Shown here: piece by piece, positions 5,410 to 13,998 of the stretch
Numbering within the stretch: the first letter of the stretch is position 1
How the letters are laid out: each line of letters begins with the position of its first letter
From: an uncultured bacterium
GTDB taxonomy: Bacteria; Bacillota; Clostridia; Lachnospirales; Lachnospiraceae
Length of the DNA stretch: 53,196 nt
Assembly: GCA_947383005.1 (NCBI GenBank)
Contig: CANDBT010000031.1
Location: 1-53,196 of the forward strand
Direction of reading: 5' to 3'
Notes under the pieces: model-generated
What the model saw: only the letters and a program-made list of their open reading frames with translations
What the model was told of the DNA's origin: nothing
The model's database searches: none
Position numbers and translations under genes: made by a program

Positions 5410-6414
5410 ATGTTGGTATCCAATGATATTGGGATTGATTTAGGTACAGCGAGTATTTTGGTATATATTAAAGGAAAGGGTGTAGTATTAAAGGAGCCGT
5501 CAGTGGTTGCCATCGACAGAGATACATCAAAGATTATGGCTATTGGCGAAGAAGCGCGGCTGATGATTGGCAGGACGCCTGGAAATATTATTGCTATAAG
5601 ACCCTTGCGGCAGGGCGTGATTTCCGATTATACAGTGACAGAAAAAATGTTGAAATATTTTATTACCAAGGCCGTAGGCAAGAGGACTTTGCGTAAACCC
5701 CGGATTGCTGTCTGTATTCCCAGCGGCGCCACAGAGGTGGAACGAAAAGCTGTGGAGGATGCTACTTATAATGCTGGCGCCAGAGATGTAACCATTATTG
5801 AAGAACCAGTGGCAGCGGCTATTGGCGCAGGCATTGATATTGCTAAAGCCTGCGGCAATATGATTGTGGATATTGGCGGAGGTACCGCGGATATTGCGGT
5901 GATTTCTCTGGGAGGTCCCGTGGTAAGCACTTCGATTAAGGTGGCCGGTGATGACTTTGATGAAGCGCTGGTCCGTTATATGAGGAAGAAGCATAATCTG
6001 CTGATCGGTGAACGGACAGCGGAAGAAATAAAAATCAATATCGGTGCGGCATACCGACGGCCGGAAGTTTTAACGATGGAAGTCCGTGGGCGGAATTTGG
6101 TTACGGGTTTGCCAAAGACGATTGTGGTGACTTCTGATGAAACCTTGGAGGCGCTGAGAGAACCGGCCATGCAGATTGTGGATGCCGTGCACAATGTGCT
6201 GGAGCGCACGCCCCCGGAATTGGCAGCGGATATTTTTGATCGGGGTATTGTGATGACTGGAGGAGGCTCCCTGCTTAATGGTTTGGATCAGTTGATTGAG
6301 GAAAAATCGGGAATTACTACACTGGTGGCGGAAGAGCCTCTGACAGCAGTAGCTATTGGTACGGGAAAGTTTATTGAATTTCAGCATGGTGAGCCAAAGG
6401 CGCGGGAGTATTAA
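5410..6414 (+). CDS. mreB: MreB/Mbl actin-like cell-shape protein
   Basis: 334 residues, the normal size for MreB/Mbl. The actin-type nucleotide motifs are visible: DIGIDLGTA near 6-14, VDIGGGTADIAVI near 159-171 and GIVMTGGGSLLNG near 276-288. MreB-family filaments guide peptidoglycan synthesis at the inner membrane. The gene stands alone without mreC or mreD, which fits an Mbl-type paralogue better than the mreBCD operon gene, but the two cannot be separated here. The start has a strong AGGAGGAAAG site, and a terminator follows at 6476. Confidence 0.92.
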   Translation: MLVSNDIGIDLGTASILVYIKGKGVVLKEPSVVAIDRDTSKIMAIGEEARLMIGRTPGNIIAIRPLRQGVISDYTVTEKMLKYFITKAVGKRTLRKPRIAVCIPSGATEVERKAVEDATYNAGARDVTIIEEPVAAAIGAGIDIAKACGNMIVDIGGGTADIAVISLGGPVVSTSIKVAGDDFDEALVRYMRKKHNLLIGERTAEEIKINIGAAYRRPEVLTMEVRGRNLVTGLPKTIVVTSDETLEALREPAMQIVDAVHNVLERTPPELAADIFDRGIVMTGGGSLLNGLDQLIEEKSGITTLVAEEPLTAVAIGTGKFIEFQHGEPKAREY

Positions 6415-6475
6415 AGAAGATATTTTTAAGCAGGAAGCCTGTGAATGTGACAAAAGGGGTGTTTTTGGGTATGAT

Positions 6476-6511
6476 GGCTTCGCGCCGATTCGGTAAGGCG
6501 GGAAGCCTTTT
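6476..6511 (+). terminator. Terminator of mreB/mbl
   Basis: GGCTTCGCGCC (6476-6486) pairs with GGCGGGAAGCC (6497-6507) with one mismatch, followed by TTTT. R1 copy E begins immediately. Confidence 0.75.
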
Positions 6512-6600
6512 GTGCACACGGGCACCCGAAGGAAGATGTCAGCTAAAGCTGACGGGTGCCCGGCGCGGCGAGTAGGGGAAATAGCCTCCCCTACTCGATT
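6512..6600 (+). repeat. R1 dispersed repeat, copy E (best-preserved)
   Basis: Complete copy: CGGGCACCC, GTCAGCTAAAGCTGAC, GGGTGCCCG, then CGAGTAGGGGAA/CCTCCCCTACTCG. Both stems are nearly perfect. The repeat is open in the recD2 frame, which wrongly lengthens that ORF by 44 codons if the furthest start is used. Confidence 0.85.
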
Positions 6601-6643
6601 TAAGGGACAGGGTGAGGATACAAGGGAATGGCGGGCGGCATAT

Positions 6644-8878
6644 ATGGCAACAGTAAAAGGATATGTGGAGAAAATAAAATTCCGTAATGAAGAAAATGGC
6701 TACTCGGTTCTGCAGGTAGGTTATGAGGGGAAGGATTACGTGCTGGTAGGATCTTTCGCTTACATAAATGAAGGTGATTTAATTGAAGCTGAAGGCCGGG
6801 AGAACGCCCACCCAGTTTACGGAGAACAGTTCCAGGTGGAAAGCTATGAATTGAAAGAACCGGAAGATGCCGCTTCTATGGAACGCTATCTGGCTTCCGG
6901 CGCCATTAAAGGGATAAAAGCGGCTTTGGCTGCGCGGATTGTCCGGCGATTTAAGGCGGATACATTTAGGATTATGGAGGAAGAGCCGGACAAACTGGCA
7001 CAGATTAAGGGAATCAGCGAAAAAATGGCATATTCCTTTTCGCAACAGATGGAGGATAAAAGGGATATGCGTCAGGCCATGATGTTTTTGCAGGGTTATG
7101 GGATTTCCATGAATTTGGCTTTGAAAATTTATCAGAAATATGGCTCAAAGCTATATGGAATTATTAAAGAAAATCCGTATCGTTTGGTGGATGATATTCA
7201 AGGCGTAGGGTTTAAAATTGCTGACGAAATTGCCCAAAAGGCAGGGATAACGGCAGATTCCGATTATCGGCTTCGCAGCGGGATTTTTTATTGCCTTCTC
7301 CAGTCTGTCGCAGGCGGACATACCTATCTTCCTCAGGAAGAGTTGATAAACAACGCAACAGATCTTCTGCATGTACCGCTTGACATGATGGAAAAACATC
7401 TGATGGATTTGCAGATGGAAAAGAAGATAGTGATTAAGATGGGTGGCGAACAGTCGGAAATTCGTCAAATTTATGCTGCTTCTTACTATTACATGGAACT
7501 AAACGCTGCCCGAATGCTCCATGACTTGAATATTCGGGGAAATGAAGCCGAGGAGAAAATCCGCGGACGTTTAAAACAAATTCAGGCTGAGGAAAAGATT
7601 GAGCCGGACGAGCTACAGATTCAGGCAGTAATTCAGGCGGTTAATTGCGGCCTTTTGATTATTACCGGCGGGCCGGGTACTGGTAAAACCACTACAATCA
7701 ATACAATTATCCGTTATTTTGAACAGGAAGGGATGACTATACTTTTAGCGGCGCCAACCGGGCGGGCAGCAAAACGGATGACAGAGGCTACCGGCTATGA
7801 AGCAAGTACCATTCATCGGTTATTGGAATTGACAGGCATACCTGATGATGCCGGAGGGACTTCCAGCATGCACTTTGAACGAAATGAGGAGAACCCGCTG
7901 GAGGCAGATGCGGTTATTATTGATGAAACCTCGATGGTAGATATTTATTTGTTTCATGCACTTTTACGAGCCATAAATCCAGGAACCAGACTGATATTGG
8001 TGGGGGATGTAAGCCAGCTTCCCAGCGTGGGGGCAGGAAATGTGTTGCGGGATATAATTAATTCCGGCTATTGTCAGACGGTATGCTTGAACAGGATTTT
8101 CCGGCAGGCGGCAGAAAGCGATATTATTGTCAACGCTCACAAAATTAATGCGGGAGAGCAGATACCTTTGGGAAAGCCCAGCCGGGACTTTATATTTATT
8201 CGTGGAGAACAGCCGGATGCCATTATTAAGGCTATGATTACGTTGGTAAAAGAAAAGCTGCCAGGTTATGTTCATGCAGAACCTCTGGATATTCAGATTA
8301 TGACGCCGATGCGCAAAGGGGCATTAGGGGTGGAACGGCTTAATGGCATTCTTCAGGAGTGCTTGAATCCGCCATCCTCGTCCGGTCAGGAAAAGGAAAT
8401 TGGCGGCGTTATCTATCGGGTGGGCGATAAAGTAATGCAGATAAAGAACAATTATCAAATCGAATGGGAAATTCGTGGCCTTCACGGAGTGGCGATAGAA
8501 AGCGGTACGGGGGTTTTCAATGGCGATATGGGCATTATTCGCGAGATTAACACTTTTTCCGAGGAAATGACGGTCGAATTTGATGAAAAGAGGATGGTTG
8601 ACTACAGCTTTAAACAAGCGGAAGAATTGGAGCTGGCTTATGCCATTACTATTCATAAGTCTCAGGGAAGTGAATATCCGGCAGTAGTTATTCCTGTCTT
8701 TCCCGGCCCTCGTATGCTGATGAGCAGGAATCTGATCTATACGGCAGTAACACGGGCGAAAGTTTGTGTCTGTCTGGTAGGCATACCGAGTGTTTTTCAA
8801 GAAATGGTAAATAATGAACGTGAGCAATTACGTTATACCGGTCTAAAGGAACGAATTCAGGAAATAGAGGAGGTATAG
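6644..8878 (+). CDS. recD2: RecD2-type 5'-3' DNA helicase
   Basis: 744 residues from ATG at 6644; the upstream in-frame extension lies in an R1 repeat and is not protein-like. Walker A GGPGTGKT is at about 341-348, Walker B DETSMVD at about 426, and C-terminal helicase motifs include AITIHKSQGSEY and NLIYTAVTRAK. A helix-hairpin-helix N-terminal half (AQIKGISEKMA, DDIQGVGFKIAD) is typical of RecD2, the form found in bacteria lacking RecBC. It is an ATP-dependent helicase with a role in DNA repair. The stop overlaps the comF start by one base, so the two are translationally coupled. Confidence 0.93.
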   Translation: MATVKGYVEKIKFRNEENGYSVLQVGYEGKDYVLVGSFAYINEGDLIEAEGRENAHPVYGEQFQVESYELKEPEDAASMERYLASGAIKGIKAALAARIVRRFKADTFRIMEEEPDKLAQIKGISEKMAYSFSQQMEDKRDMRQAMMFLQGYGISMNLALKIYQKYGSKLYGIIKENPYRLVDDIQGVGFKIADEIAQKAGITADSDYRLRSGIFYCLLQSVAGGHTYLPQEELINNATDLLHVPLDMMEKHLMDLQMEKKIVIKMGGEQSEIRQIYAASYYYMELNAARMLHDLNIRGNEAEEKIRGRLKQIQAEEKIEPDELQIQAVIQAVNCGLLIITGGPGTGKTTTINTIIRYFEQEGMTILLAAPTGRAAKRMTEATGYEASTIHRLLELTGIPDDAGGTSSMHFERNEENPLEADAVIIDETSMVDIYLFHALLRAINPGTRLILVGDVSQLPSVGAGNVLRDIINSGYCQTVCLNRIFRQAAESDIIVNAHKINAGEQIPLGKPSRDFIFIRGEQPDAIIKAMITLVKEKLPGYVHAEPLDIQIMTPMRKGALGVERLNGILQECLNPPSSSGQEKEIGGVIYRVGDKVMQIKNNYQIEWEIRGLHGVAIESGTGVFNGDMGIIREINTFSEEMTVEFDEKRMVDYSFKQAEELELAYAITIHKSQGSEYPAVVIPVFPGPRMLMSRNLIYTAVTRAKVCVCLVGIPSVFQEMVNNEREQLRYTGLKERIQEIEEV

Positions 8879-9633
8879 TGAAGCATAAAGATTGGATTTT
8901 TTCTTCTTTAGCCCAATGGGGCATGGAACTGATATTTCCCCGCCGTTGTCCTGTGTGTGGCCAGATTGTACAGCCTTCGGGGGAATTGATTTGTGCTACC
9001 TGTTTTTTACAGTTATCTCCAGTTAAATCACCCGTCTGTCGAAAATGCGGCAAGGAAGTTCTGGGGGATCATTATGAGTATTGTCCGGATTGTATGAGAC
9101 GGCAGCGGACATTTGATTCTGGTATGGCTCTTTTCAACTATAATGAGGCGGCTCGCCGTTCTATGGCGGCAATTAAATATAAAAATCGACGTGAGTATCT
9201 GGATTTTTATGGTGCAGCATTGTCGCGCCGCTTTTCGAAAATTGTCGGCCACTGGCAGGCCGATTGCTTGATCCCTGTTCCGATTCATCCTTCCCGGCGC
9301 AGGCAAAGGGGATTTAATCAAGCAGAGGAACTGGCAAAGCGTTTGGAAAAAAGCTGGAATATCCCTGTTTGCTCTCAAATTCTTATCCGAAACCGCAAAA
9401 CAGTTCCTCAACGGGATTTAAATCCGTCAGAACGTCTGAAGAATCTTCGGGAGGCTTTCCGGCTTCATCCGGATTGCTGCAAAAATCTTGTTCATTTTTT
9501 CCCTAAAACAGTAATTTTAATTGATGATATCTATACCACCGGCAGTACGATAGAAGCTTGTGCGCGGGTTTTGAAAGCGGCAGGAGTGCAGCGCGTTTAT
9601 TTCTTGGTGGTTTGTATAGGGACAGCAAAATAG
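8878..9633 (+). CDS. comF: ComF-family phosphoribosyltransferase-like protein
   Basis: 251 residues from GTG sharing a base with the recD2 stop codon. Four-cysteine zinc ribbon elements lie in the N-terminus (CPVCGQ, CATC, CRKCG, CPDC). A type I PRTase domain follows with the PRPP loop VILIDDIYTTGST at about 211-223. ComF proteins are needed for DNA uptake in naturally competent bacteria, and in others they may serve DNA repair. Pairing with recD2 is common in Clostridia and suits handling of single-stranded DNA. Length is typical. Confidence 0.9.
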   Translation: MKHKDWIFSSLAQWGMELIFPRRCPVCGQIVQPSGELICATCFLQLSPVKSPVCRKCGKEVLGDHYEYCPDCMRRQRTFDSGMALFNYNEAARRSMAAIKYKNRREYLDFYGAALSRRFSKIVGHWQADCLIPVPIHPSRRRQRGFNQAEELAKRLEKSWNIPVCSQILIRNRKTVPQRDLNPSERLKNLREAFRLHPDCCKNLVHFFPKTVILIDDIYTTGSTIEACARVLKAAGVQRVYFLVVCIGTAK

Positions 9634-9635
9634 AC

Positions 9636-9739
9636 GTTACAGTTTACGGGGCGGTTGTCGCGAAGGGGACGCCCGGGAAAAAGTTTCCCCCGGACTGCTG
9701 TCCGCTGGTTTCAGATACAAGTACCCCGTGAATAGTAAC
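9636..9739 (+). repeat. R2 repeat, short version
   Basis: The outer arms GTTACAGTTTACGGGG (9636-9651) and CCCCGTGAATAGTAAC (9724-9739) match at 13 of 16 positions. Inside are GGGGACGCCCG and GGGAAAAAGTTTCCC hairpins. It sits just behind comF. Confidence 0.65.
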
Positions 9740-9779
9740 AATAGGCTGCTGGATTGTAATACAAAAATTAAGAAAAACA

Positions 9780-9808
9780 TTGACGCGCTTCGTTACATGT
9801 GGTATATT
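9780..9808 (+). promoter_or_regulatory. Promoter of rpmG-secE-nusG
   Basis: TTGACG (9780-9785), 17 bp, TATATT (9803-9808). The leader of about 80 bases contains a weak hairpin with T-rich and A-rich arms (AGGTCTTTTTTT and AAAAAAAGGCC). Confidence 0.7.
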
Positions 9809-9894
9809 GATATGGCGAATGGAAGAGCTTAGGTCTTTTTTTTGTGCTCAAAAAAAGGCCTTGAAACTAAGAAAAGTGAGTGGAGGTGGAAGTT

Positions 9895-10044
9895 GTGCGC
9901 ACAAGAATTACATTGGCATGTACGGAATGTAAACAGCGGAACTACAACATGACGAAGGATAAGAAAACCCATCCGGATCGCATGGAAACGAAGAAATACT
10001 GTAGATTTTGCAAAAGACATACTTTGCATAAGGAAACTAAGTAA
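9895..10044 (+). CDS. rpmG: 50S ribosomal protein L33
   Basis: 49 residues from GTG with GGAGGTGG upstream. The two CxxC pairs (CTEC, CRFC) make this the zinc-binding form of L33. It is the usual first gene of the L33-SecE-NusG cluster, ten bases or so ahead of secE. Confidence 0.95.
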   Translation: MRTRITLACTECKQRNYNMTKDKKTHPDRMETKKYCRFCKRHTLHKETK

Positions 10045-10056
10045 GGAGTGTGGATG

Positions 10057-10260
10057 ATGGCAGAAACTACAAAGGCCGCGAAAGTTCCCAGACAAAGCTT
10101 TATCAAAGGCCTGAAAGCTGAGTTCAAGAAAGTTTTGTGGCCCGACCGGGAGACGGTGGGGAAACAGACGGCTACCGTGGTGGCGATTACCATTTTTTTG
10201 GGAATCATCATCGGGGTTTTGGACTATGTGATCAAATGGGGCCTCAGCTTCATTATGTGA
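10057..10260 (+). CDS. secE: Preprotein translocase subunit SecE
   Basis: 67 residues from ATG at 10057, eight bases behind AAGGAG; the ATG one codon earlier is also possible. It has the conserved amphipathic motif (FIKGLKAEFKKVLWPDRE) followed by one membrane helix (VVAITIFLGIIIGVLDYVI). It stabilises SecY in the inner membrane. Confidence 0.93.
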   Translation: MAETTKAAKVPRQSFIKGLKAEFKKVLWPDRETVGKQTATVVAITIFLGIIIGVLDYVIKWGLSFIM

Positions 10261-10279
10261 TTAAGGCGAGGGCGATGCT

Positions 10280-10795
10280 ATGTCAGAGGCAAAATGGTAT
10301 GTGGTCCATACCTATTCAGGCTACGAAAACAAAGTGAAGGTAGACATTGAAAAGACCATTGAAAATCGCAATCTTCAGGATCAGATTTTGGGTGTATCTG
10401 TTCCTATGCTGGAGGTTTCCGAACTGAAGAACGGGGTGGAAAAACTGGCTGATAAGAAGATGTTTCCTGGCTATGTGCTGATCCATATGGTGATGAACGA
10501 CGAAACTTGGTATGTGGTGAGAAATACCCGTGGTGTTACCGGTTTTGTCGGCCCAGGTTCCAAACCGGTGCCATTGAGTGAAGCGGAGATGGCAAATCTC
10601 GGCTTTAGCAAGAAAGATGTGGTGGTTGGTTTCGAAATCGGCGATACCATAGTGGTGACTGCCGGTGCGTGGAAGGATACTATCGGTGCGGTTCAGTCGA
10701 TTAACGAAGGCAAAAAGACGCTCACGATAAATGTTGAAATGTTTGGCCGTGAGACGCCGGTTGAATTGAATTTCACAGAAGTTAAGAAGATGTAA
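10280..10795 (+). CDS. nusG: Transcription termination/antitermination factor NusG
   Basis: 171 residues. The NGN domain begins KWYVVHTYSGYENKV and includes FPGYVLI and the RNTRGVTGFVG stretch. The C-terminal KOW motif (EIGDTIVVTAGAWKDTIGAV) binds Rho or S10. It lies in the canonical secE-nusG-rplK order. Both NusG and Rho are encoded in this window. Confidence 0.97.
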   Translation: MSEAKWYVVHTYSGYENKVKVDIEKTIENRNLQDQILGVSVPMLEVSELKNGVEKLADKKMFPGYVLIHMVMNDETWYVVRNTRGVTGFVGPGSKPVPLSEAEMANLGFSKKDVVVGFEIGDTIVVTAGAWKDTIGAVQSINEGKKTLTINVEMFGRETPVELNFTEVKKM

Positions 10796-10880
10796 CTGCT
10801 GCATGGTCTTATACAGAAACCCCCGCTGCTGGCGTATTGAAGCATTAAAGCCGTGGCGGTTAGCACTACAAGGTAACAAC

Positions 10881-10908
10881 GTGGGAGGGACATCCCCGAC
10901 AATACCAC
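10881..10908 (+). promoter_or_regulatory. L1-binding mRNA motif, copy 1 (ahead of rplK)
   Basis: GTGGGAGGG, a short linker, CCCCGACAATACCAC. GTGG pairs with CCAC and GGG with CCC around an asymmetric internal loop. This copies the L1-stalk of 23S rRNA (recalled E. coli elements: GGUGGGAGG and AAAUACCACC). By established knowledge, L1 represses its own operon by binding such a mimic. It lies 20 bases ahead of the rplK start. Confidence 0.75.
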
Positions 10909-10927
10909 ATTATAGGAGGTCATTATC

Positions 10928-11353
10928 ATGGCAAAGAAAGTAACTGGTTATATTAAATTGCAAATTCCGGCAGGAAAGGCTACCCCGGCTCCGCCAGTTG
11001 GTCCTGCATTGGGTCAGCATGGTGTAAATATTGTACAGTTTACAAAGGAATTTAATGCGAGGACCGCAGATCAGGGAGACTTAATTATTCCGGTTGTGAT
11101 TACCGTATATGCGGACAGAAGCTTTAGCTTCGTCACCAAGACTCCGCCAGCAGCAGTATTGTTAAAGAAATACTGCAAAATCAAATCAGGTTCCGCAGTT
11201 CCGAACAAGACAAAAGTGGCTACCATTTCCAAGGCTGACTTGCAGAAGATCGCTGAAACTAAAATGCCTGATTTAAATGCGGCAAGTTTGGAAGCGGCAA
11301 TGAGCATGATCGCAGGCACAGCCAGAAGCATGGGTATTACCGTTGGCGAATAA
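10928..11353 (+). CDS. rplK: 50S ribosomal protein L11
   Basis: 141 residues, the standard length. Recognised from the N-terminal [20 protein letters not shown] and the C-terminal RNA-binding part with [10 protein letters not shown]. It binds the GTPase-associated region of 23S rRNA. Ribosome site ATAGGAGGT. An L1-type site precedes it. Confidence 0.97.
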   Translation: MAKKVTGYIKLQIPAGKATPAPPVGPALGQHGVNIVQFTKEFNARTADQGDLIIPVVITVYADRSFSFVTKTPPAAVLLKKYCKIKSGSAVPNKTKVATISKADLQKIAETKMPDLNAASLEAAMSMIAGTARSMGITVGE

Positions 11354-11373
11354 AAACAGAGAGCACATCCTTT

Positions 11374-11463
11374 TATGCATAGGGCCCGCATAGAGGAATT
11401 TGCTGTTGGCGCAGCAAGCGGGTCGCATGGCGGGCAGGAGAAAAGCCTTTCCTGCTCAATTCC
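11374..11463 (+). repeat. R1-like repeat, copy I, between rplK and rplA
   Basis: Starts TTTTATGCATAGGGCCCGCAT, has a variant central hairpin (TTGCTGTTGGCGCAGCAAG) and ends with the R1 second stem GGGCAGGAGAAAAGCCTTTCCTGCTC. It interrupts the normally tight rplK-rplA junction. Confidence 0.65.
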
Positions 11464-11474
11464 AGAAAACAGGC

Positions 11475-11503
11475 GTGGGAGGGAAAATCCCCGACAATAC
11501 CAC
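11475..11503 (+). promoter_or_regulatory. L1-binding mRNA motif, copy 2 (ahead of rplA)
   Basis: GTGGGAGGG, AAAAT linker, CCCCGACAATACCAC: the same structure as at 10881-10908 with a one-base-longer loop. It lies directly before the AGGAGG site of rplA, well placed to block translation of L1 by L1. Confidence 0.75.
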
Positions 11504-11519
11504 CAGGAGGTTATTGATT

Positions 11520-12215
11520 ATGAAACGTGGAAAAAGATATCTTGAAGCGGCAAAGAATGTAGACCGCTCTGTACTGTATGATTCAGCAGATGCGATTGCA
11601 TTGGTGAAGAAAAATGCAGGCGCTAAATTTGACGAAACCATTGAGGCCCATATCCGGACCGGATGTGACGGGCGTCATGCCGACCAGCAGATTCGTGGAG
11701 CTGTTGTGCTGCCGCACGGTACCGGCAAAGTTGTCCGTATTTTGGTATTTGCGAAAGGCGCGAAAGCTGATGAGGCTGAAGCGGCTGGTGCAGATTTTGT
11801 AGGGGCAGAGGAACTGATTCCGAAGATTCAGAATGAGGGCTGGTTGGATTTTGATGTGGTTGTGGCTACCCCGGATATGATGGGCGTGGTTGGCCGTCTT
11901 GGACGTACCCTTGGCCCGAAAGGTTTGATGCCTAATCCGAAAGCCGGTACCGTAACCATGGATATTACCAAGGCGATTAACGAGATTAAAGCTGGTAAAA
12001 TCGAGTACAGACTTGACAAGACAAATATTATCCATGTGCCCATTGGCAAGGCTTCTTTTACAGAAGATAAATTAGCGGACAACTTCCAGACGCTTATGGA
12101 TGCAATAATTAAAGCAAGGCCCAGCACTTTGAAAGGAACTTTCCTCAAGAGTGTTACCTTGACTTCTACGATGGGGCCTGGTGTAAAGCTGAACGTGAGC
12201 AAGCTGTTGGCTTAG
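11520..12215 (+). CDS. rplA: 50S ribosomal protein L1
   Basis: 231 residues from ATG at 11520 behind AGGAGG; longer in-frame readings run into the repeat and are rejected. The family core is visible: [39 protein letters not shown] and the closing [10 protein letters not shown]. It binds the mobile L1 stalk of 23S rRNA and, as a repressor, probably the two motifs at 10881 and 11475. Confidence 0.97.
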   Translation: MKRGKRYLEAAKNVDRSVLYDSADAIALVKKNAGAKFDETIEAHIRTGCDGRHADQQIRGAVVLPHGTGKVVRILVFAKGAKADEAEAAGADFVGAEELIPKIQNEGWLDFDVVVATPDMMGVVGRLGRTLGPKGLMPNPKAGTVTMDITKAINEIKAGKIEYRLDKTNIIHVPIGKASFTEDKLADNFQTLMDAIIKARPSTLKGTFLKSVTLTSTMGPGVKLNVSKLLA

Positions 12216-12245
12216 TTTTTAACCATAGCATCCGCATAAATAGAA

Positions 12246-12297
12246 TAAGGCCGGGAGAGTTATCAGATTTGATGATTTTTCCGGCCTTAGTTTTTAT
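12246..12297 (+). terminator. Terminator behind rplA
   Basis: AAGGCCGG pairs with CCGGCCTT, followed by AGTTTTTAT. It separates the rplKA unit from the rplJL unit. Confidence 0.85.
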
Positions 12298-12350
12298 AAA
12301 GAAAACATCTGCACTTCTTATTTTTGCTAATGCTTTTTCTGGTTTTGTTG

Positions 12351-12488
12351 GTTACTGTTCACAGGTACCCTGTGAACGTAACCGCATATGCCCCATTGCC
12401 TTCGGCAATGGGGCATATGCTTTGCTCCCATAATGATATCTGCCCATGGCTAATCAGCGGAGTGATTAGCCATGGTGTGAACAGTAAC
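12351..12488 (+). repeat. R2 repeat with perfect terminal inverted ends
   Basis: The outer ends GTTACTGTTCACA (12351-12363) and TGTGAACAGTAAC (12476-12488) are perfectly complementary. Inside are three hairpins: CACAGGTACCCTGTG, GCATATGCCCCATTGCC with its partner, and a CCATGGCTAATCA pair. It looks like a small non-autonomous palindromic element placed between the rplA terminator and the rplJ promoter. Confidence 0.75.
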
Positions 12489-12527
12489 TTTTGTTGTTTT
12501 CTTTCAAAAAAATAATGAAAAATAGAA

Positions 12528-12556
12528 TTGACAAGAAAAATTGATTATGGTACTAT
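12528..12556 (+). promoter_or_regulatory. Promoter of rplJ-rplL
   Basis: TTGACA (12528-12533), 17 bp, TACTAT (12551-12556). The transcript starts just ahead of the L10 leader. Confidence 0.75.
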
Positions 12557-12565
12557 AACTAAGTA

Positions 12566-12700
12566 TTGACTGCCGAAGACAGCAGGCGCCGAAAGGCATA
12601 AGGTGGAACCGCCTGCCGAGGAAACATACAAATCTGTTTTAATAATGAATTTGTAGAGCCTCTTTGTCGTGCTGCGGCAGAGAGGTTTTTGTGTTCCAGC
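12566..12700 (+). ncRNA. Ribosomal protein L10 leader with attenuator
   Basis: The conserved L10(L12)4 binding region is visible (CCGAAGACAGCAGGC, then GGAACCGCCTGCCGAGG). It is followed by an ACAAAT/ATTTGT stem and an 11-bp terminator hairpin CCTCTTTGTCG/CGGCAGAGAGG (12659-12686) with five T. In Firmicutes such leaders reduce rplJL transcription when L10 is in excess. Confidence 0.85.
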
Positions 12701-12795
12701 CTTGCTGAAAGCAAAGGTAGGAAAGAGCCTTTGGTCATTGCAGTCGAAGCTCCGCGGCTTTTTGCCGTGGAAAATCTAACAGGAGGTAGACATTC

Positions 12796-13290
12796 ATGGC
12801 AAAAGTTGAGTTGAAGCAGCCGATTGTAGCAGAGATTGCCGAACTGTTAAATGGCGCTACATCTGCAGTTGCGGTAGATTACCGTGGATTGACTGTTGCC
12901 CAGGATACAGAGCTGCGGAAACAGTTGAGAGAAGCTGGCGTTACTTACAAAGTATACAAAAATACTTTGATCCGCCGGGCTGCAGAGAATACGGATTTTG
13001 CTGTATTAGATCCCCATTTGGAAGGTCCTACAGCTATCGCCGTATCTAAGGATGACGCTACGGCGCCTGCGAGAATTTTGGCTGAGTTTGCAAAGAAGGC
13101 TAATCAGCTGGAAATCAAAGCCGGTGTTGTAGAAGGCACTTATTATGATGCGAAGGGCATGCAGACTATCGCTACTATTCCGTCCAGAGAGGTATTGCTG
13201 GGAAGATTGTTTGGTAGTATGCAGTCACCGGTTGCTAATTTTGCTCGTGTGATTAACCAGATTGCTGAAAAGCAGGAAGAAACTGCATAA
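12796..13290 (+). CDS. rplJ: 50S ribosomal protein L10
   Basis: 164 residues. Family motifs VDYRGLTVAQDTELRKQLRE, YKVYKNTLIRRA and the ending region SPVANFARVI are present. It anchors L7/L12 dimers to the ribosome and should bind the leader upstream. The ribosome site AGGAGGT is ideal. It is co-transcribed with rplL about 96 bases downstream. Confidence 0.97.
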   Translation: MAKVELKQPIVAEIAELLNGATSAVAVDYRGLTVAQDTELRKQLREAGVTYKVYKNTLIRRAAENTDFAVLDPHLEGPTAIAVSKDDATAPARILAEFAKKANQLEIKAGVVEGTYYDAKGMQTIATIPSREVLLGRLFGSMQSPVANFARVINQIAEKQEETA

Positions 13291-13386
13291 AGCTGTCTGA
13301 CAGGCTAAGAACCTGAATGATTATTTTATTTGTGTGCTGCATGAGCAGCCATACTATTTTATCAATCAAATATGGAGGAAATAAAA

Positions 13387-13758
13387 ATGGCAAAGCTGAC
13401 TACTGCTGAGTTTATTGATGCAATTAAAGAATTGACTGTTCTGGAGTTGAACGAGTTGGTAAAAGCTTGTGAAGAAGAGTTTGGCGTATCTGCTGCGGCT
13501 GGTGTTGTTGTTGCTGCTGCGGGTCCGGCAGAAGAGAAAGAAGAGAAGACCGAGTTTGATGTTGAGTTGACTGAGGTTGGTCCGAATAAGGTAAAAGTAA
13601 TCAAGGTAGTCCGTGAAGTAACCGGCCTGGGTCTGAAGGAAGCCAAGGAAGTTGTTGATGGCGCACCGAAGGTCGTTAAGGAGGGTGCTTCTAAGGAAGA
13701 GGCTGAGGAACTTAAGGCTAAGCTGGAAGGCGAAGGAGCAAAAGTTACTTTGAAGTAA
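13387..13758 (+). CDS. rplL: 50S ribosomal protein L7/L12
   Basis: 123 residues from ATG at 13387; an in-frame ATG at 13372 overlaps the GGAGGA ribosome site and is rejected. N-terminal dimer domain, Ala/Gly/Val-rich hinge (about 37-52) and C-terminal factor-binding domain with [16 protein letters not shown]. rpoB, the usual next gene, is not here: repeats and a minus-strand gene follow. Confidence 0.97.
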   Translation: MAKLTTAEFIDAIKELTVLELNELVKACEEEFGVSAAAGVVVAAAGPAEEKEEKTEFDVELTEVGPNKVKVIKVVREVTGLGLKEAKEVVDGAPKVVKEGASKEEAEELKAKLEGEGAKVTLK

Positions 13759-13759
13759 A

Positions 13760-13796
13760 CATGCAGAAAATTTGCCGTCAGCGGCTTTTCTGTATA
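13760..13796 (+). terminator. Hairpin behind rplL, probable terminator
   Basis: GCAGAAAA-TTTGCCG pairs imperfectly with CGGC-TTTTCTGT. The T-run lies inside the stem, so termination strength is uncertain. Confidence 0.5.
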
Positions 13797-13799
13797 CTG

Positions 13800-13888
13800 A
13801 GTCGAGCAGGGAAGGCTGCTTCCTTTACTCGTCGCGCTGGGTACCCCGTCAGCTTTAGCTGACATCTTTCTTTGGGCGCCGTGTGCAT
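13800..13888 (-). repeat. R1 dispersed repeat, copy F
   Basis: Minus-strand copy with intact GTCAGCTTTAGCTGAC centre and a CGAGCAGGGAA-TTCCTTTACTCG second stem. On the minus strand it begins TGCACACGGCGCCC a few bases behind the T-run of the hairpin at 13895-13925. Confidence 0.8.
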
Positions 13889-13892
13889 CAGC

Positions 13893-13926
13893 ATAAAAAA
13901 CCTGCCATAGGCAGGTTTTTCTTTTG
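13893..13926. terminator. Bidirectional terminator
   Basis: AAAAACCTGCC and GGCAGGTTTTT form a stem around ATA, with T-runs on both strands. It may serve the minus-strand EAL gene and rplL read-through. Confidence 0.8.
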
Positions 13927-13934
13927 CAAAAATC

Positions 13935-13998
13935 CCTCTACACTCCGTTTCGGTTCGCCCTAAACAAGCGCCACTGGCGCTTAGGACCGCCGTAGACG
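13935..13998 (+). repeat. R3 repeat, copy 1
   Basis: Shares CTACnCTCCGnTTCGGT, a GCCACTGGCGCTTAG core and a closing GTAG arm with the copies at 37865 (same strand) and 16143 (opposite strand). Confidence 0.55.

Noticed and set aside
6512-6643. N-terminal extension of RecD2
   Set aside because: It is the R1 repeat read through; family proteins start at MATVKGYVEKI.
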